Shown here: positions 54,058 to 64,000 of the stretch, piece by piece | Layout: the number at the start of each line of letters is the position of its first letter | How positions within the stretch are numbered: the first letter of the stretch is position 1 | Origin: Histomonas meleagridis | Taxonomy: Eukaryota > Parabasalia > Tritrichomonadida > Dientamoebidae | Length of the DNA stretch: 64,000 nucleotides | Reading direction: 5' to 3' | Assembly (NCBI GenBank): GCA_020186115.1 | Contig: WSYJ01000092.1 | Location: forward strand, 160,001 to 224,000 | Made by a program: the position numbers and the translations under genes | Notes under the pieces: model-generated | The model's input: the letters and a program-made list of their open reading frames with translations, nothing else | Told to the model about the DNA's origin: nothing | Database searches by the model: none

Positions 54058-57000
54058 TCAGTTTGCGAATATCGTTGCCGCCTCTGGGTGCATCTCTAAC
54101 ATAAGTTTATAGTTGACTGAGTTCTTTCCTGTCACGTCTACGCTCACTTCGCTTGCGCCGATTGCGTTCACCGACGTCAGGTCGAGCTCTATCTTCTTCA
54201 CGCGCGTGTCGGTCCTAATCCTTACGTAGCACTGCTCGAGCTCGGCGACTTTGTGCTTCTCTGTTGCCATGTGGAGGCACACGATTGCCCTCAGGTACGC
54301 TCTTTCTAACTCCGGCGTCGACTTCGTGCTGTCCATAGTGTTCTGCTCCATGCTCAGTACCTCCGGAACAATGTTTTGTAATTCGTCAATGTCATCGCAT
54401 TGTTGTGCGTAATCAGCTAATAATATATAACCACGTAATTGTATATCATTACTATTATCTCTTAATGCAGTTGAAATTGTATTTAATAACAAATGTTTAT
54501 CGATGTTATCATTTAAGTATTTGAAGTATAACATCACTGAATCAATTGCATTTGTACGTAATTCTAATCCAATGTCTTTAGTAATTTCCGTGTTACCATA
54601 GTATGTCCTTAATGAATGTTCTTCTAATGTCTCAACACAACTACATGCTTTATCAAAGAAAGTAATCATTTGTTGACATATGTTTGGATTATTTAAACAT
54701 ATCTTTAATGAGCCAATGATATATTGCGTTAATATTGGTTTAGTTCGATCAATTAATGGTATAATTTTGTTGATTATATCAAGTTGGATTTCGGATTCAG
54801 CATTTTCTAAATATAATTGTATCGAACTTAATGCAACTGGTCCTGAAAGTTCATTATTTGCTGATATATTTAATAAGTCATTAATTAAGTTATAATCATG
54901 TCGTATTAATATTGATAATATTTGTGATATTGTTGACGCTGTTTCTTTGTTATAATCTGCAACACTACATAAATAATCAAAGATTTCTTTGATTTGTTCA
55001 TCAGTAATATTCGATGTAATTCGATTAGAAAATGTTAATAATGATAATATCCATGAAGCTGTCTTCGTGTTATCTTCTTTAGCTGTTTGAAGTAAGCGCT
55101 CAAGTATAGTTTCAGTAGAACCAATTGACATTAAACCTATGCAAACTGATGAAGATGTAAATAATGAACGATCTGAACTTATAGCTAATTCGAACATTTT
55201 GTCTACTAATGCTGTATGAGAACTAACATTAATATGTGTCGAAAGTTCTCCAATACATAATATGATTAAAGGTGAAATTGTTTGTGGATTTAATATTAAG
55301 TTTTCGAATTGTATTAATAAGTTATTACTAAATTCTTCATTACCTGTATTACCTATTATACGTGAAATGTTTTTATTTAGTTGTGGATTATTAAGTCGTT
55401 TACCTTCTTCTAAAAATGAATGAATGAATTCATGTGTTTCTTCTTCACTACAATTCGAAATGATTTTTAATATTATATTTATATATTCATCATTAAATTG
55501 TCGTGTAAGTAAAAGCCTTTGTAAATCTCTTAATATTAATTGATTTCCAGGTATTATTGACATAATAATTAATGATAAAAGTTGACATTCACTATCTCCA
55601 TTAGTAATAATTTCAATTAAACTTGAAATAAATTGTTCATTAATTTGTTCATTAAAATTACCTAATTCTGATTCTAATAAAAGTTTTATAGCCCATAATG
55701 ATCGATATACTATTGTAGTATCTTTACTCGTTAAATGATTATAAAACTCATTAAATAATCTTTGTAAATATTGTGATAACATGTCTCGAGATTCGGATAC
55801 TATAATAAGTGATATTGATGATGATATAACTTTATATGCTGCTTCATTATCTATTTTATTAATAATTTCTTCAAGTGATTTCTTTGCTAAATCTGTGTTT
55901 GGAAATGATACTATAAATACACATAATGATAATATTGAACTTGTCATCTTTTCGCCTGGTTCAGATACCATTTGTATTTCTTTTTGTACTAATTCTTCTA
56001 TTATCGGTTGAAGATTATTACGTGAATAATCAAATAAACGTGAAATAATACCTAACGTTGGTGTTATAACTTTAGTTTCATTAATTAATTTGTTTAATAT
56101 ATTACCAATTGGTTCAATAATTTCATTATCATTTTGTATTATTTCTAATATTACACTTATGAAATTTAATATAGAAATAGTAAATGATTCTTGCATGATT
56201 TGGAATATTGAATTTAATGCTGTGACTGCTAAAGAAGTTGGAATTGGTTCAATGATTTTAATAATTGTTGAAAGTACATTAAGAATTGTTTCTATGATTT
56301 GTTCTTTCTCTGGTTTCATTTGTGCAACAACAGTACTAATCCAATATTCGAAGTTATCTTGTCCTAAGTTTTCTTTATATTGGAAAGTTAAAGTCTTTAA
56401 GAACTCTATTGCATCTTTTTGTACACCTGTGTCACCATCACGTAAAAGTATATCAATAATTGAAAAGTTATTAACATCGTCATCTTGATATATTAATGTG
56501 TTATAAAAATCATCTGGGAATTGATGCATTAAAATATTACAAAAGTTAATTGCACTCTTACGTATCTTCCATGAATCATCGCCTGTAAGATTTGCATCAT
56601 TATCATCTGGGTCATCAAGTTCTTCAACTAATTCATCTTCAATTCCCATTTCTTCGCCTTCTTGTTCATCATTACCATAATCTGTGTTTGCTCCATATGC
56701 CATAAATTGAAATGCTGTTCCAAGTAAATCATTTAAGTCTTCTTTAGCAATGTTTGGAAATGTATTTGTTAATGAGCCAATCGATTCAATTAATGATGAG
56801 ATAATTTGAGAATATTCACTACTTGAAAAATCTTCGTTAGTTTGCGACTCTTGATAATAATAATCACCGACTTCTTGAATAACTGGAATGAATGTGGTTA
56901 TAAGTTGATGGACATGTTCCTGATATAGAATTGGTCGATATGTAACCATTGCTGAAAGTAAGGTAACTTTGTTAGCTTTTTGATCAAGGTCAAATATTAT

Positions 57001-57651
57001 TTCAAGAAGTTCATTAAGTTGTTGCGGTGAACTATAAACTGTCCATGTTTTGGCTAATGATGCAGTATATGATAAAACATCTGAATTTTCTGTCTCAATT
57101 TTAAGCTTAATTAAATTAAAAACTTTGACAATTTCATCATCACTTAGTAATGATCCAAGAACTTCGACTAACACTGATAAAACATCCATGGATAAAAATA
57201 ATAAATCACCATCAGAAAGTTGCTTGATATTGATTTCGAGCTTGGGGAATAAGGATTCAATGATCTTTTGTTGTCGTTCTGTTGTAAAAGTGATGGAATT
57301 ATTTAAAATTACACGAATAACTGAGTTAACTTGTGGAATAACTTTGGCCTCACTTGACGATATTTCTTCAAATATGTAATCAAACATAGGACCAAGATGG
57401 CTAATAGGTAATTTTTCCGCAAAAAAAGTTATAACTCGAAATGTTGGTGTAACAATGTCTGAAAGTTCATCGTTGATACGTCCAACAATAGTTGTAAGAA
57501 CTAAATCAAGATTATCTATTGGAATAGCGGTTTCAGCATTATTACCTTTTTCCATATACTTAATAAGGTCATTGAGCGCAATGACAGCGTAATCATCATC
57601 TGGGTTGTTAAGGTTGCTCCAGAACTTAGGGAAGTTAAATTCTTCGGACAT
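54058..57651 (-). CDS. CAND1: CAND1 (cullin-associated NEDD8-dissociated protein)
   Basis: An intact protein of 1,197 residues, close to the 1,230 of human CAND1, built of HEAT repeats throughout. The acidic loop followed by DDSWKIRKSAINFCNILMHQ (about residues 330-375) matches the CAND1 phrase DDDDMSWKVRRAAAKCLD. Near the C-terminus, LELRTNAIDSVMLYFKYLND matches the CAND1 GLDIRKAAFECMYTLLD region, and the last residues HPEAATIFAN match NPELAAIF. CAND1 binds cullins that lack NEDD8 and exchanges substrate receptors of SCF ligases. Importin-beta proteins are an alternative but lack these matches. The 3' end of the gene is much richer in GC than the rest. Confidence 0.85.
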   Translation of the reverse strand: MSEEFNFPKFWSNLNNPDDDYAVIALNDLIKYMEKGNNAETAIPIDNLDLVLTTIVGRINDELSDIVTPTFRVITFFAEKLPISHLGPMFDYIFEEISSSEAKVIPQVNSVIRVILNNSITFTTERQQKIIESLFPKLEINIKQLSDGDLLFLSMDVLSVLVEVLGSLLSDDEIVKVFNLIKLKIETENSDVLSYTASLAKTWTVYSSPQQLNELLEIIFDLDQKANKVTLLSAMVTYRPILYQEHVHQLITTFIPVIQEVGDYYYQESQTNEDFSSSEYSQIISSLIESIGSLTNTFPNIAKEDLNDLLGTAFQFMAYGANTDYGNDEQEGEEMGIEDELVEELDDPDDNDANLTGDDSWKIRKSAINFCNILMHQFPDDFYNTLIYQDDDVNNFSIIDILLRDGDTGVQKDAIEFLKTLTFQYKENLGQDNFEYWISTVVAQMKPEKEQIIETILNVLSTIIKIIEPIPTSLAVTALNSIFQIMQESFTISILNFISVILEIIQNDNEIIEPIGNILNKLINETKVITPTLGIISRLFDYSRNNLQPIIEELVQKEIQMVSEPGEKMTSSILSLCVFIVSFPNTDLAKKSLEEIINKIDNEAAYKVISSSISLIIVSESRDMLSQYLQRLFNEFYNHLTSKDTTIVYRSLWAIKLLLESELGNFNEQINEQFISSLIEIITNGDSECQLLSLIIMSIIPGNQLILRDLQRLLLTRQFNDEYINIILKIISNCSEEETHEFIHSFLEEGKRLNNPQLNKNISRIIGNTGNEEFSNNLLIQFENLILNPQTISPLIILCIGELSTHINVSSHTALVDKMFELAISSDRSLFTSSSVCIGLMSIGSTETILERLLQTAKEDNTKTASWILSLLTFSNRITSNITDEQIKEIFDYLCSVADYNKETASTISQILSILIRHDYNLINDLLNISANNELSGPVALSSIQLYLENAESEIQLDIINKIIPLIDRTKPILTQYIIGSLKICLNNPNICQQMITFFDKACSCVETLEEHSLRTYYGNTEITKDIGLELRTNAIDSVMLYFKYLNDNIDKHLLLNTISTALRDNSNDIQLRGYILLADYAQQCDDIDELQNIVPEVLSMEQNTMDSTKSTPELERAYLRAIVCLHMATEKHKVAELEQCYVRIRTDTRVKKIELDLTSVNAIGASEVSVDVTGKNSVNYKLMLEMHPEAATIFAN

Positions 57652-57746
57652 CTTTAATCTCTGACTTGGTCGGGTGGCGGTTTTTTGTCAGAACTGCAAA
57701 GTGAATTCTCTCACACGAAAAATATATTTAAAATATATATTAGTGT

Positions 57747-59233
57747 TTATTCAAACATTAAATCTGCGAAATGATCTGGAATAGAAAATTTAGGAGGTTT
57801 AAACATAATATTATCTGATATATTATTATTTAATTCAATATTTTTAGCTTTAGCAAATGATTCGATCTTTTCATAATTAATTTCTTCTCGAAAGTTTTCA
57901 TCTGGTCGAATTAAACAATAAAGAAAATAAATAAATGTCGCTGGAACTAATGGGACAAGTTCTTCCGCTTTGTTGAAATCATTTAATATCGTCTCATGTG
58001 CTAAAACTGTTAATAATACTTGTTGAAAACGTGGAAATTCTTCTTGAATTTGTTGTGAAAGTATTGATATCAAAGAATTCGCTTTTAAGATTTCACTAAA
58101 TGTATTAAATCGATTTTCTGTAAGAATTAAATTAGATAATAAACAATCAAAATTACAAATAATACATTCCCAAAGAAATTGGAGTGATGGAAATTTATAT
58201 TCATTCTTAATCTTTTTAATACTTAAAATTATTCGTTGAAATTCTTGTGTTTTTGGTTGGATTTTAAACATTTCAAGAAAAAAGTTCTTTTATTTTATTA
58301 ACAATATAATTACTATAAATTTCAATCGATTCTTGACAAAGATTTTCAATTCGTTTTAATATATTATTATCTATTTTATTATATAATCGTTGATAAAATG
58401 TAATAATAGAAATACAAAAATATAAACTGTTTTCTTCTGTTTGATTACTATAACAAATATCTTGAAGAATCGTAAATATTTTATTAATTTCGTATTCACC
58501 TCGTTGAAAAATACCTTTTTTAAGAATTTCTTCTCCTAAAAGATAACCTGGTCGTCCAATAGATGATGTCGTGATATCATAAAAATGTTGAAAAAGAATT
58601 TCTTCAATTTCTGGATCTTCTGATGTTTGTGATAATATAGAAATAACTTCTTGTTTAATATTCTCTTCATAATTATTCTCTTCTTGATTCCCTTCTTCAA
58701 TAGGTTTCTCAATAAGTTCTAAAAGATGATTTTCTTCTTCTTCTTTTTCTTCTTGATTTTCTTTAATTTCTTGTGATTTTGTGATTGAAAAAGTTGTTAA
58801 TTCTTTCGGTACTTCTTCCGTCTTAAAATAAATACCAAGAGAAAAACGAAAAATTGGTTTCCGTTTCATTTTCGCTAAAAATTTCGTCTGTTTCAATTTC
58901 CATCTTAGAAATATGATAATATTTATCAAGATTAATACGAAATGACCCAAATTGTCGTCGATCTCCTTCTTGTAAAACTCGGTACATTTTAAATTGAAGT
59001 GTTTTATTTTCCATTTTATCTTCATGTTTTTGAATTTTAATATTTATTGGTAATCGAATTTTACGATTAATAATAAAAATATCTCCCGTTCTTGTCGTTG
59101 GAATGCTTCGTCGTTTTTTCCGAAATATTATTTCAATTTCAACTTCATTACCTTCTGGTAGATGTGCTGTTAATGTCTCTAAATAACCATAAACATAACC
59201 TGGGATTTTTTCTTGATTTTCTTCTTCTTCCAT
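57747..59233 (-). pseudogene. NT-C2 plus DIL domain protein, frameshifted
   Basis: ATG at 59233. An N-terminal C2 (EEIG1/EHBP1 type) domain follows: GYLETLTAHLPEGNEVEIEI, then RLPINIKIQKHEDK, then RQFGSFRINLDKYYHISK. After a frame change near 58850-58860 comes IFRFSLGIYFKTEEVPKEL, a charged acidic linker (about residues 150-210), and a helical region. A second frame change in a T6 run near 58275 leads to a DIL (dilute)-like C-terminus: FLWECIICNFDCLLSNLILT, RFNTFSEILKANSLISIL, PRFQQVLLTVLAHETIL. Such proteins link membranes to actin motors or Ras-type signalling. Both breaks lie in homopolymers or AT-rich sequence and could be errors. Confidence 0.55.
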
Positions 59234-59331
59234 ATTCTTAATGATGATTTAGGCAATAATATTTTATTTCAAAAATATTTGACATTTATGCTTTTTTTAA
59301 CGTACTTTAATAATTTTTTTTTTTTAATTAA

Positions 59332-60337
59332 ATGCGTAAAACACCAACGAAAAGAAATAATAATTCGAAAATTAAAGATTCAAATAAAACATCTACATCA
59401 AAACAAATCTTTTTAACACCAAATATTTCTAAAACTAAAACCAAACAAAATCGAACACCAGAATTAACAAAGAAACGATTCACAGATGATGAATTTTCTG
59501 ATTTAATTTTATTTGATCGCCCTAAAGAATCAAATCTTGAAGGTATGGTTAATTCTATGTATCAACTTTCACTTAACACTATTAAAACAGAAACAGTTAT
59601 AAATATTATTAAAGAATTTAAAGAATTAGCTCCACTTAAACGTTATAAATATGAATCAGTTATTGATTTATTAACATTATCTTCAAAGTGTCCACAAGAT
59701 ATTAAATTTTTTAATATTATCAATAGCAGCGGAAATGGTATTAAAAGGTAATCCACCAACTATTAATGATCTTGATATCTTTATAGAAGAAACAGAACGA
59801 TTATTACAAAAAGGGTTTTTTTTGAAGAACTTGGTAAGAAACAAAACACAAAAAGAATTAAAGAAAGAACTTCATCGAATGTTAGAAATATTTCAATATG
59901 CCAAACGCTTTCCAATTAAAGGTACACCAGGAGATTTAACTACTAAAGCTATTGAAAATTATATTCAACAAGAAAAAGAAAAGAAAAAACGAACAGAAAA
60001 ACAAAATCAAGTGAAAAATATGAAAGAAATTTATTCACCAAATTTAGAAATAGATAATTTTCTCGAACAAGAATTTTTAGAAAATAATGAAAAAATTGAA
60101 GGAAATATTCTTGATGAAAAACTTATGAAATATTCAAAATCCAAACAAGAAGAAATTCGAAAAATTATTGGACTTTTTGATGAATGGGAAAAAGCATATG
60201 ATGCAACGATTTATATTTATAACAAGATGAAAAAAGATAAAGATTTCGATCTTGATTTGATTCTTTCAATCATTCCGAATACATTAGGTGATTTTCTTGT
60301 TTATGGTCTTCAAACATTTAAAGAAGAAGGATTATAA
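59332..60337 (+). pseudogene. Hypothetical coiled, basic protein with one frameshift
   Basis: ATG at 59332. The first 45 residues are basic and unstructured (MRKTPTKRNNNSKIKDSNK). A helical segment follows (VINIIKEFKELAPLKRYKYE). Near 59735 the frame changes and continues in SIAAEMVLKGNPPTIND, DIFIEETERLLQKGFFLKNL and QEEIRKIIGLFDEWEKAYDA, ending at 60337. Total about 335 residues. No domain is recognised. Shared style on both sides of the break argues for one gene. Confidence 0.5.
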
Positions 60338-60579
60338 ATTGAAACAAATAAGAAAATTCACAATGTTTTTTGTTTTTGTTATTATTTAAATATTAAATTA
60401 TTAAAAAAATGGAAAAAAATATAATTTTTTTTTTCAAATATTTATAATCAACACATTTAATATCTTCTTTTTTTAATTATTAAATATTTTTATTTCTAAT
60501 AATGAATTTTGTGTTTTTTAGTAATTATCTGAAATTCCATGAATTTTAATCGAAATATGTTTTCATAAGCGAATATAAA

Positions 60580-62421
60580 ATGTTATCATCTTTTGAAATG
60601 ATATTTAATCACAGTTTAAATCTAAAATTTATGCAAATAAGAAGAGTTTTAAGATATATTCTCAAGAATAAAGAATATTTTCAATTTAAGAAATGTAAAA
60701 TATATCAAAGAGAAAAAATAATATTTGTCTTTTTGTTATTATTTAACATTTCTTTATGTAATCATTTTAAAGTTAACTATACAATCAAAGATAAAGAAAT
60801 AATAAAATTTGGAGAATATTTTCACATTAAAAATTATATAAAATTTCTTGATGTTGGAAATAATGTTAAGATTATTGGAGAAAGGGCATTTTTTGAATGG
60901 TTTCAATTAAGCTTTGTTAAAATTTCAAATTCAGTTATTAAAATAGAAGATTATGCATTTGCAGGGTGCCAAAATTTAGAAGAAATTCTAATTGGAGAAA
61001 ATGTTAAAAAAATTGGAACTATGTGTTTTGGCTCCTGTGAAAAATTAAAGGAAATAATAATTCCAAAATCAACAACTGTAATTGAAGGATTTTGTTTTTA
61101 TGAATGTTATTTAATCAAAAGCATAAAAATATATGGAAATATTAAAAGCATTGAAAATTATACATTTTATTCATGTATAAATTTAAAATATATTAATATA
61201 CCAAATTCAATTAGTTTAATCGATGATTATGCATTTTCAATTTGCGAAAATTTAGAATCAATTTTAATTCAAGGAAATTTATTAACTATAAGAAATTATG
61301 TATTTCAAGATTGTGTAAGTTTAAAAAATGTTACAATTAAAGAAAATGTAAATATTATCGGAAACTATACCTTTGATTCATGCATAAATTTAGAAAATGT
61401 AATACTTGGAAAAGATTTAAAAATAATTTGGGATTATGCATTTTATTCTTGTGTTAAATTAACATATATTTATATACCTGAATCAATAATTTTCATGGGT
61501 AAATTTATATTTTATGAATGCAATGAGATAAGTTTTATAAATATATCAAAGAAAAATTGCAAATATTCAAATTATAATAATGATGGAATTATTTATAATA
61601 AAAATATTACTTCAATTATTTATTGTCCTCTTTCATTTAATAATTCTATATTTATATGTCCTAATTCCTTAAATATAATTGAAGATTTTGCATTTTATTC
61701 ATCAAAAAATTTAATTAATATAACAATATCAATAAAGGTAACATATATAGGAGAAAAATCATTTTTTGAATGTAAAAACTTGGTTAAAATTGTATTACCA
61801 AATTCAGTAATTTCAATGGGGGCATTTGTATTTTCTGATTGCATTAAATTAGAGAAAATAAAAATTAGTGAAAATATAAAATATATTAGTGAAGGTGCAT
61901 TTTATCAATGTAAAAAATTAAAGGAAATTATTATTCCAAATTCTATTAAAATAATTTTTTCATATGCTTTTTTACAATGTTTTTCATTACAATTTGTTCA
62001 ATTAGGTTATCAAGTAGAAATTATAGGGGATTATTCTTTTTTTGAATGTCGTAAATTGACAACGATTAAATTTCCTAATTCAATTCAGATTATTGGAAAT
62101 AATTCATTTTGGGGATGTGTTAATTTAAGAAAAATACATTTTGGTAATGGAATTCAAGTTATTGGAAATCATGCATTTCATGGTTGTCCTTTAACAGAAA
62201 TTAAAATTCCTCGTTCAATAAAGAAAATTCATGAAGATGCATTTTCAAATAATTTATCAAATAAAATCATTTATATAGGGAAAAAATATCAAGCTTCTTA
62301 TATTAAGAAAAAACCAAATAAATTACAAGCTTTAATTATCACAATAATAATTTCTCTCTTAATAATACTTTTTATTGAACTTGTTGTAATATTTTGTTAT
62401 AGAAATCAAACCAATAGTTAA
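60580..62421 (+). CDS. BspA-type leucine-rich repeat surface protein
   Basis: An intact 613-residue protein. A hydrophobic segment near residues 48-60 (IIFVFLLLFNISLC) is a late signal peptide or anchor, which suggests the true start may be downstream of the first ATG. About 20 LRR_5 units of 23 residues fill residues 80-575, for example SISLIDDYAFSICENLESIL, and SIQIIGNNSFWGCVNLRKI. A membrane helix near 584-606 (IITIIISLLIILFIELVVIF) leaves a short tail. BspA-like proteins form the largest surface family in trichomonads and are linked to adhesion and contact with bacteria or host. Units are more diverged than in the remnant at 13767, so this copy is older. Confidence 0.85.
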   Translation: MLSSFEMIFNHSLNLKFMQIRRVLRYILKNKEYFQFKKCKIYQREKIIFVFLLLFNISLCNHFKVNYTIKDKEIIKFGEYFHIKNYIKFLDVGNNVKIIGERAFFEWFQLSFVKISNSVIKIEDYAFAGCQNLEEILIGENVKKIGTMCFGSCEKLKEIIIPKSTTVIEGFCFYECYLIKSIKIYGNIKSIENYTFYSCINLKYINIPNSISLIDDYAFSICENLESILIQGNLLTIRNYVFQDCVSLKNVTIKENVNIIGNYTFDSCINLENVILGKDLKIIWDYAFYSCVKLTYIYIPESIIFMGKFIFYECNEISFINISKKNCKYSNYNNDGIIYNKNITSIIYCPLSFNNSIFICPNSLNIIEDFAFYSSKNLINITISIKVTYIGEKSFFECKNLVKIVLPNSVISMGAFVFSDCIKLEKIKISENIKYISEGAFYQCKKLKEIIIPNSIKIIFSYAFLQCFSLQFVQLGYQVEIIGDYSFFECRKLTTIKFPNSIQIIGNNSFWGCVNLRKIHFGNGIQVIGNHAFHGCPLTEIKIPRSIKKIHEDAFSNNLSNKIIYIGKKYQASYIKKKPNKLQALIITIIISLLIILFIELVVIFCYRNQTNS

Positions 62422-62720
62422 AAGTAAAGGAAATATTCAATTTATTTTTAAATCTTGTGAATAATTAACTGAAATTAAATATTGACAATTCTAATTTATA
62501 AACAACTGTATAAGATTAAAAATATTTTTAATAAAAGAATAGAAATATTTTGCAAAAACTGTCTCTTTTTTTACTTCATAAAAATGAGTATATTATGATA
62601 TCTTCAAATAGGATTCAACATTATAATCATTTGGAGTTTTCGTATTATTATTATAATTTCTTAAATAACATAATATAAAACAAAATCAAATTTGCAATGC
62701 TTTTTTACTTATGAAAATGC
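62422..62720. other. Intergenic region
   Basis: About 300 AT-rich bases between convergent genes. No coding signal. Confidence 0.35.
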
Positions 62721-64000
62721 TTATAACTCTAAGTACACATATTTTTCATTTGGTATTTTATTTTGAGGTGGTAATTCCAACTTATATTGAGTCTTAGGTG
62801 TGAATTGGAAGTCGCTCATGAAGAATATATTGTTACCTGATTGCGACAAGTCCTGATCTTTACCATAATGTCTCTTCAATCCGAATTCGACTCTTAACAT
62901 TTTCCTTAACTTCATTGATTGTGAATGTGCACTTTCTATAGGTGCTGCATCTCCTTGTTTCGTTATAGACATTTCATTTCGACATAATGGACATTTCTTT
63001 CTATATTGTCCACATTTCGAATTATTATGATACAAATGCCCACATTCGAATATTAATCCGCCGACGCCGCCGGCTCCAGTAACAGGCGTGTTACACATTA
63101 CGCATACTGGATTATAAGCGAAAGCAGCTCTAGTTTTCATTAGATTTGCCTTATAATATAATTGGATACAATCTTCTAATAATAATTCAATAACAGTATT
63201 CGAAAGCATTTGATTATAATCGAGATATTTAAACACTGCTGATAAAACTTTTCGATATTGGATTTGATCGATTGAACAAAAATCACTTTTCAATGTATGG
63301 AACACATTTTCAGGAGAAGTTCTTTGTAATGCTTCCACAACGAAGAATGCAAAGAATAATGTAATTGCATTCTTAGTTTCAGGTATTGGGCATTTACACG
63401 CAAGATATAAAGGTAATTGGAAAGCTAAGAAAGTATCTTTCCACATTCTATCAAGTAATTGTCCAACTTTTGGTGCTTTCGACATTAAGTCAAATGTAAC
63501 TAATACAGTTTCATAAGCCTTCTTTAATTCAGGTGCTTCTTTAACTAAATCGACTGAAGGTGCATATATTACTCCGCCTTTTTGTATTGCTTCAACTAAA
63601 ACAGCTTCGATTTCTTCAGCTACTAAATTTACTGCTGCTTGAATATCACCTCTAAGTGTATGAATATGCATACATGTATCGATAACACGATATTGTTTAC
63701 ATACTCTTAACGCATCTTCGACAGATATATCTTGTGAAGCTTTAATCATTGGTAATACTTCTTGTGGTGCAAACTTACAAGTCATTGTTAATAAATCATA
63801 ATAATTGTCATGGGAAAGTAAATCTCTATAATCAGATTTACTTAATGCTTTTAAGTATAAGAATTTAATAAATGGATCGATATCTAACTTTAAAAATGTT
63901 GCATGATAATCTGGGAAATATTTCCCTAATAACTCAGATGCTTTATCTGCATTAATAAGGATTAATAATGGGAAGTTTTCAAGAACTGCTGCTTCCATTA
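62721..64000 (-). CDS. VPS8: VPS8-like CORVET subunit, C-terminal part (5' end off the window)
   Basis: The frame is open to the window edge; the Met at 63998 is probably internal. About 425 residues are seen. Helical repeats of clathrin heavy-chain type (FPLLILINADKASELLGKYF, CMHIHTLRGDIQAAVNLVAE) lead to a C-terminal RING-like finger: CVMCNTPV, FECGHLYHNNSKC, KKCPLCRNEM. A RING-H2-like finger after such repeats is typical of Vps8, Vps11, Vps18 and Vps41. The position of the ring about 110 residues before the end, and the long LVAEEIEAVLVEAIQ region, favour Vps8, which tethers early endosomes with Rab5. Another HOPS/CORVET subunit remains possible. Confidence 0.65.
   Translation of the reverse strand, partial: MEAAVLENFPLLILINADKASELLGKYFPDYHATFLKLDIDPFIKFLYLKALSKSDYRDLLSHDNYYDLLTMTCKFAPQEVLPMIKASQDISVEDALRVCKQYRVIDTCMHIHTLRGDIQAAVNLVAEEIEAVLVEAIQKGGVIYAPSVDLVKEAPELKKAYETVLVTFDLMSKAPKVGQLLDRMWKDTFLAFQLPLYLACKCPIPETKNAITLFFAFFVVEALQRTSPENVFHTLKSDFCSIDQIQYRKVLSAVFKYLDYNQMLSNTVIELLLEDCIQLYYKANLMKTRAAFAYNPVCVMCNTPVTGAGGVGGLIFECGHLYHNNSKCGQYRKKCPLCRNEMSITKQGDAAPIESAHSQSMKLRKMLRVEFGLKRHYGKDQDLSQSGNNIFFMSDFQFTPKTQYKLELPPQNKIPNEKYVYLEL

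Overview
The window looks like nuclear DNA of a trichomonad parabasalid close to Tritrichomonas (inference). The reasons are the gene families: BspA-type leucine-rich repeat surface proteins, a large M60-type metalloprotease with a membrane anchor, several copies of a family with a conserved N-terminal domain and C-terminal ankyrin repeats, and a beta-helix surface protein. Genes have no convincing introns, are tightly packed on both strands, and are very AT-rich. Housekeeping genes are clearly eukaryotic: eIF1, TRAPPC4, Integrator subunit 7, CTU2, CAND1, RUVBL1, VPS8, a TBC Rab-GAP and a Rad17-type clamp loader.

Layout. 0-0.24 kb: partial PARG-like (TIGR02452) gene. 0.41-3.13 kb: degraded Mutator-like (MULE) element with 42-bp terminal inverted repeats. 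3.26-4.25 kb: dead Tc1/mariner transposase. 4.3-8.5 kb: gene-poor AT-rich DNA with gene fragments (WD-like, ankyrin family). 8.5-24.5 kb: mostly intact genes (WD40, Rad17-like, beta-helix surface protein, BspA remnant, TRAPPC4, E2-like UEV, eIF1, INTS7, TBC, CTU2). 25-27 kb: ankyrin-family pseudogene. 27.1-27.6 kb: GNAT acetyltransferase. 27.65-45.4 kb: four long genes broken by frameshifts (coiled-coil protein, giant CUB-like protein, charged coiled-coil protein, RUVBL1), with another ankyrin pseudogene at 38-39 kb. 45.4-46.5 kb: RCC1-like gene. 46.9-49 kb: ankyrin-family gene plus an inverted fragment. 49.4-53.8 kb: intact M60 protease. 54.1-57.7 kb: CAND1. 57.7-60.3 kb: C2/DIL protein and an unknown gene, both frameshifted. 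60.6-62.4 kb: BspA LRR protein. 62.7-64 kb: 3' part of VPS8.

Most unusual signals: (1) ankyrin units in two loci on opposite strands are separated by AT-rich spacers, five of which are exactly 83 nt, not a multiple of three, and placed at the same point of the repeat; (2) the 3' ends of several long genes are far richer in GC than their 5' parts (hand counts about 53-60% versus 20-27% in sample lines); (3) frameshifts cluster in 27.6-46.5 kb while multi-kilobase ORFs nearby are intact, so that stretch is either decaying or poorly assembled; (4) the MULE ends share a near-palindromic motif at fixed spacing. Promoters, poly(A) sites and RNA genes could not be assigned with confidence; an AACGTT hexamer occurs a few tens of bases upstream of several start codons.
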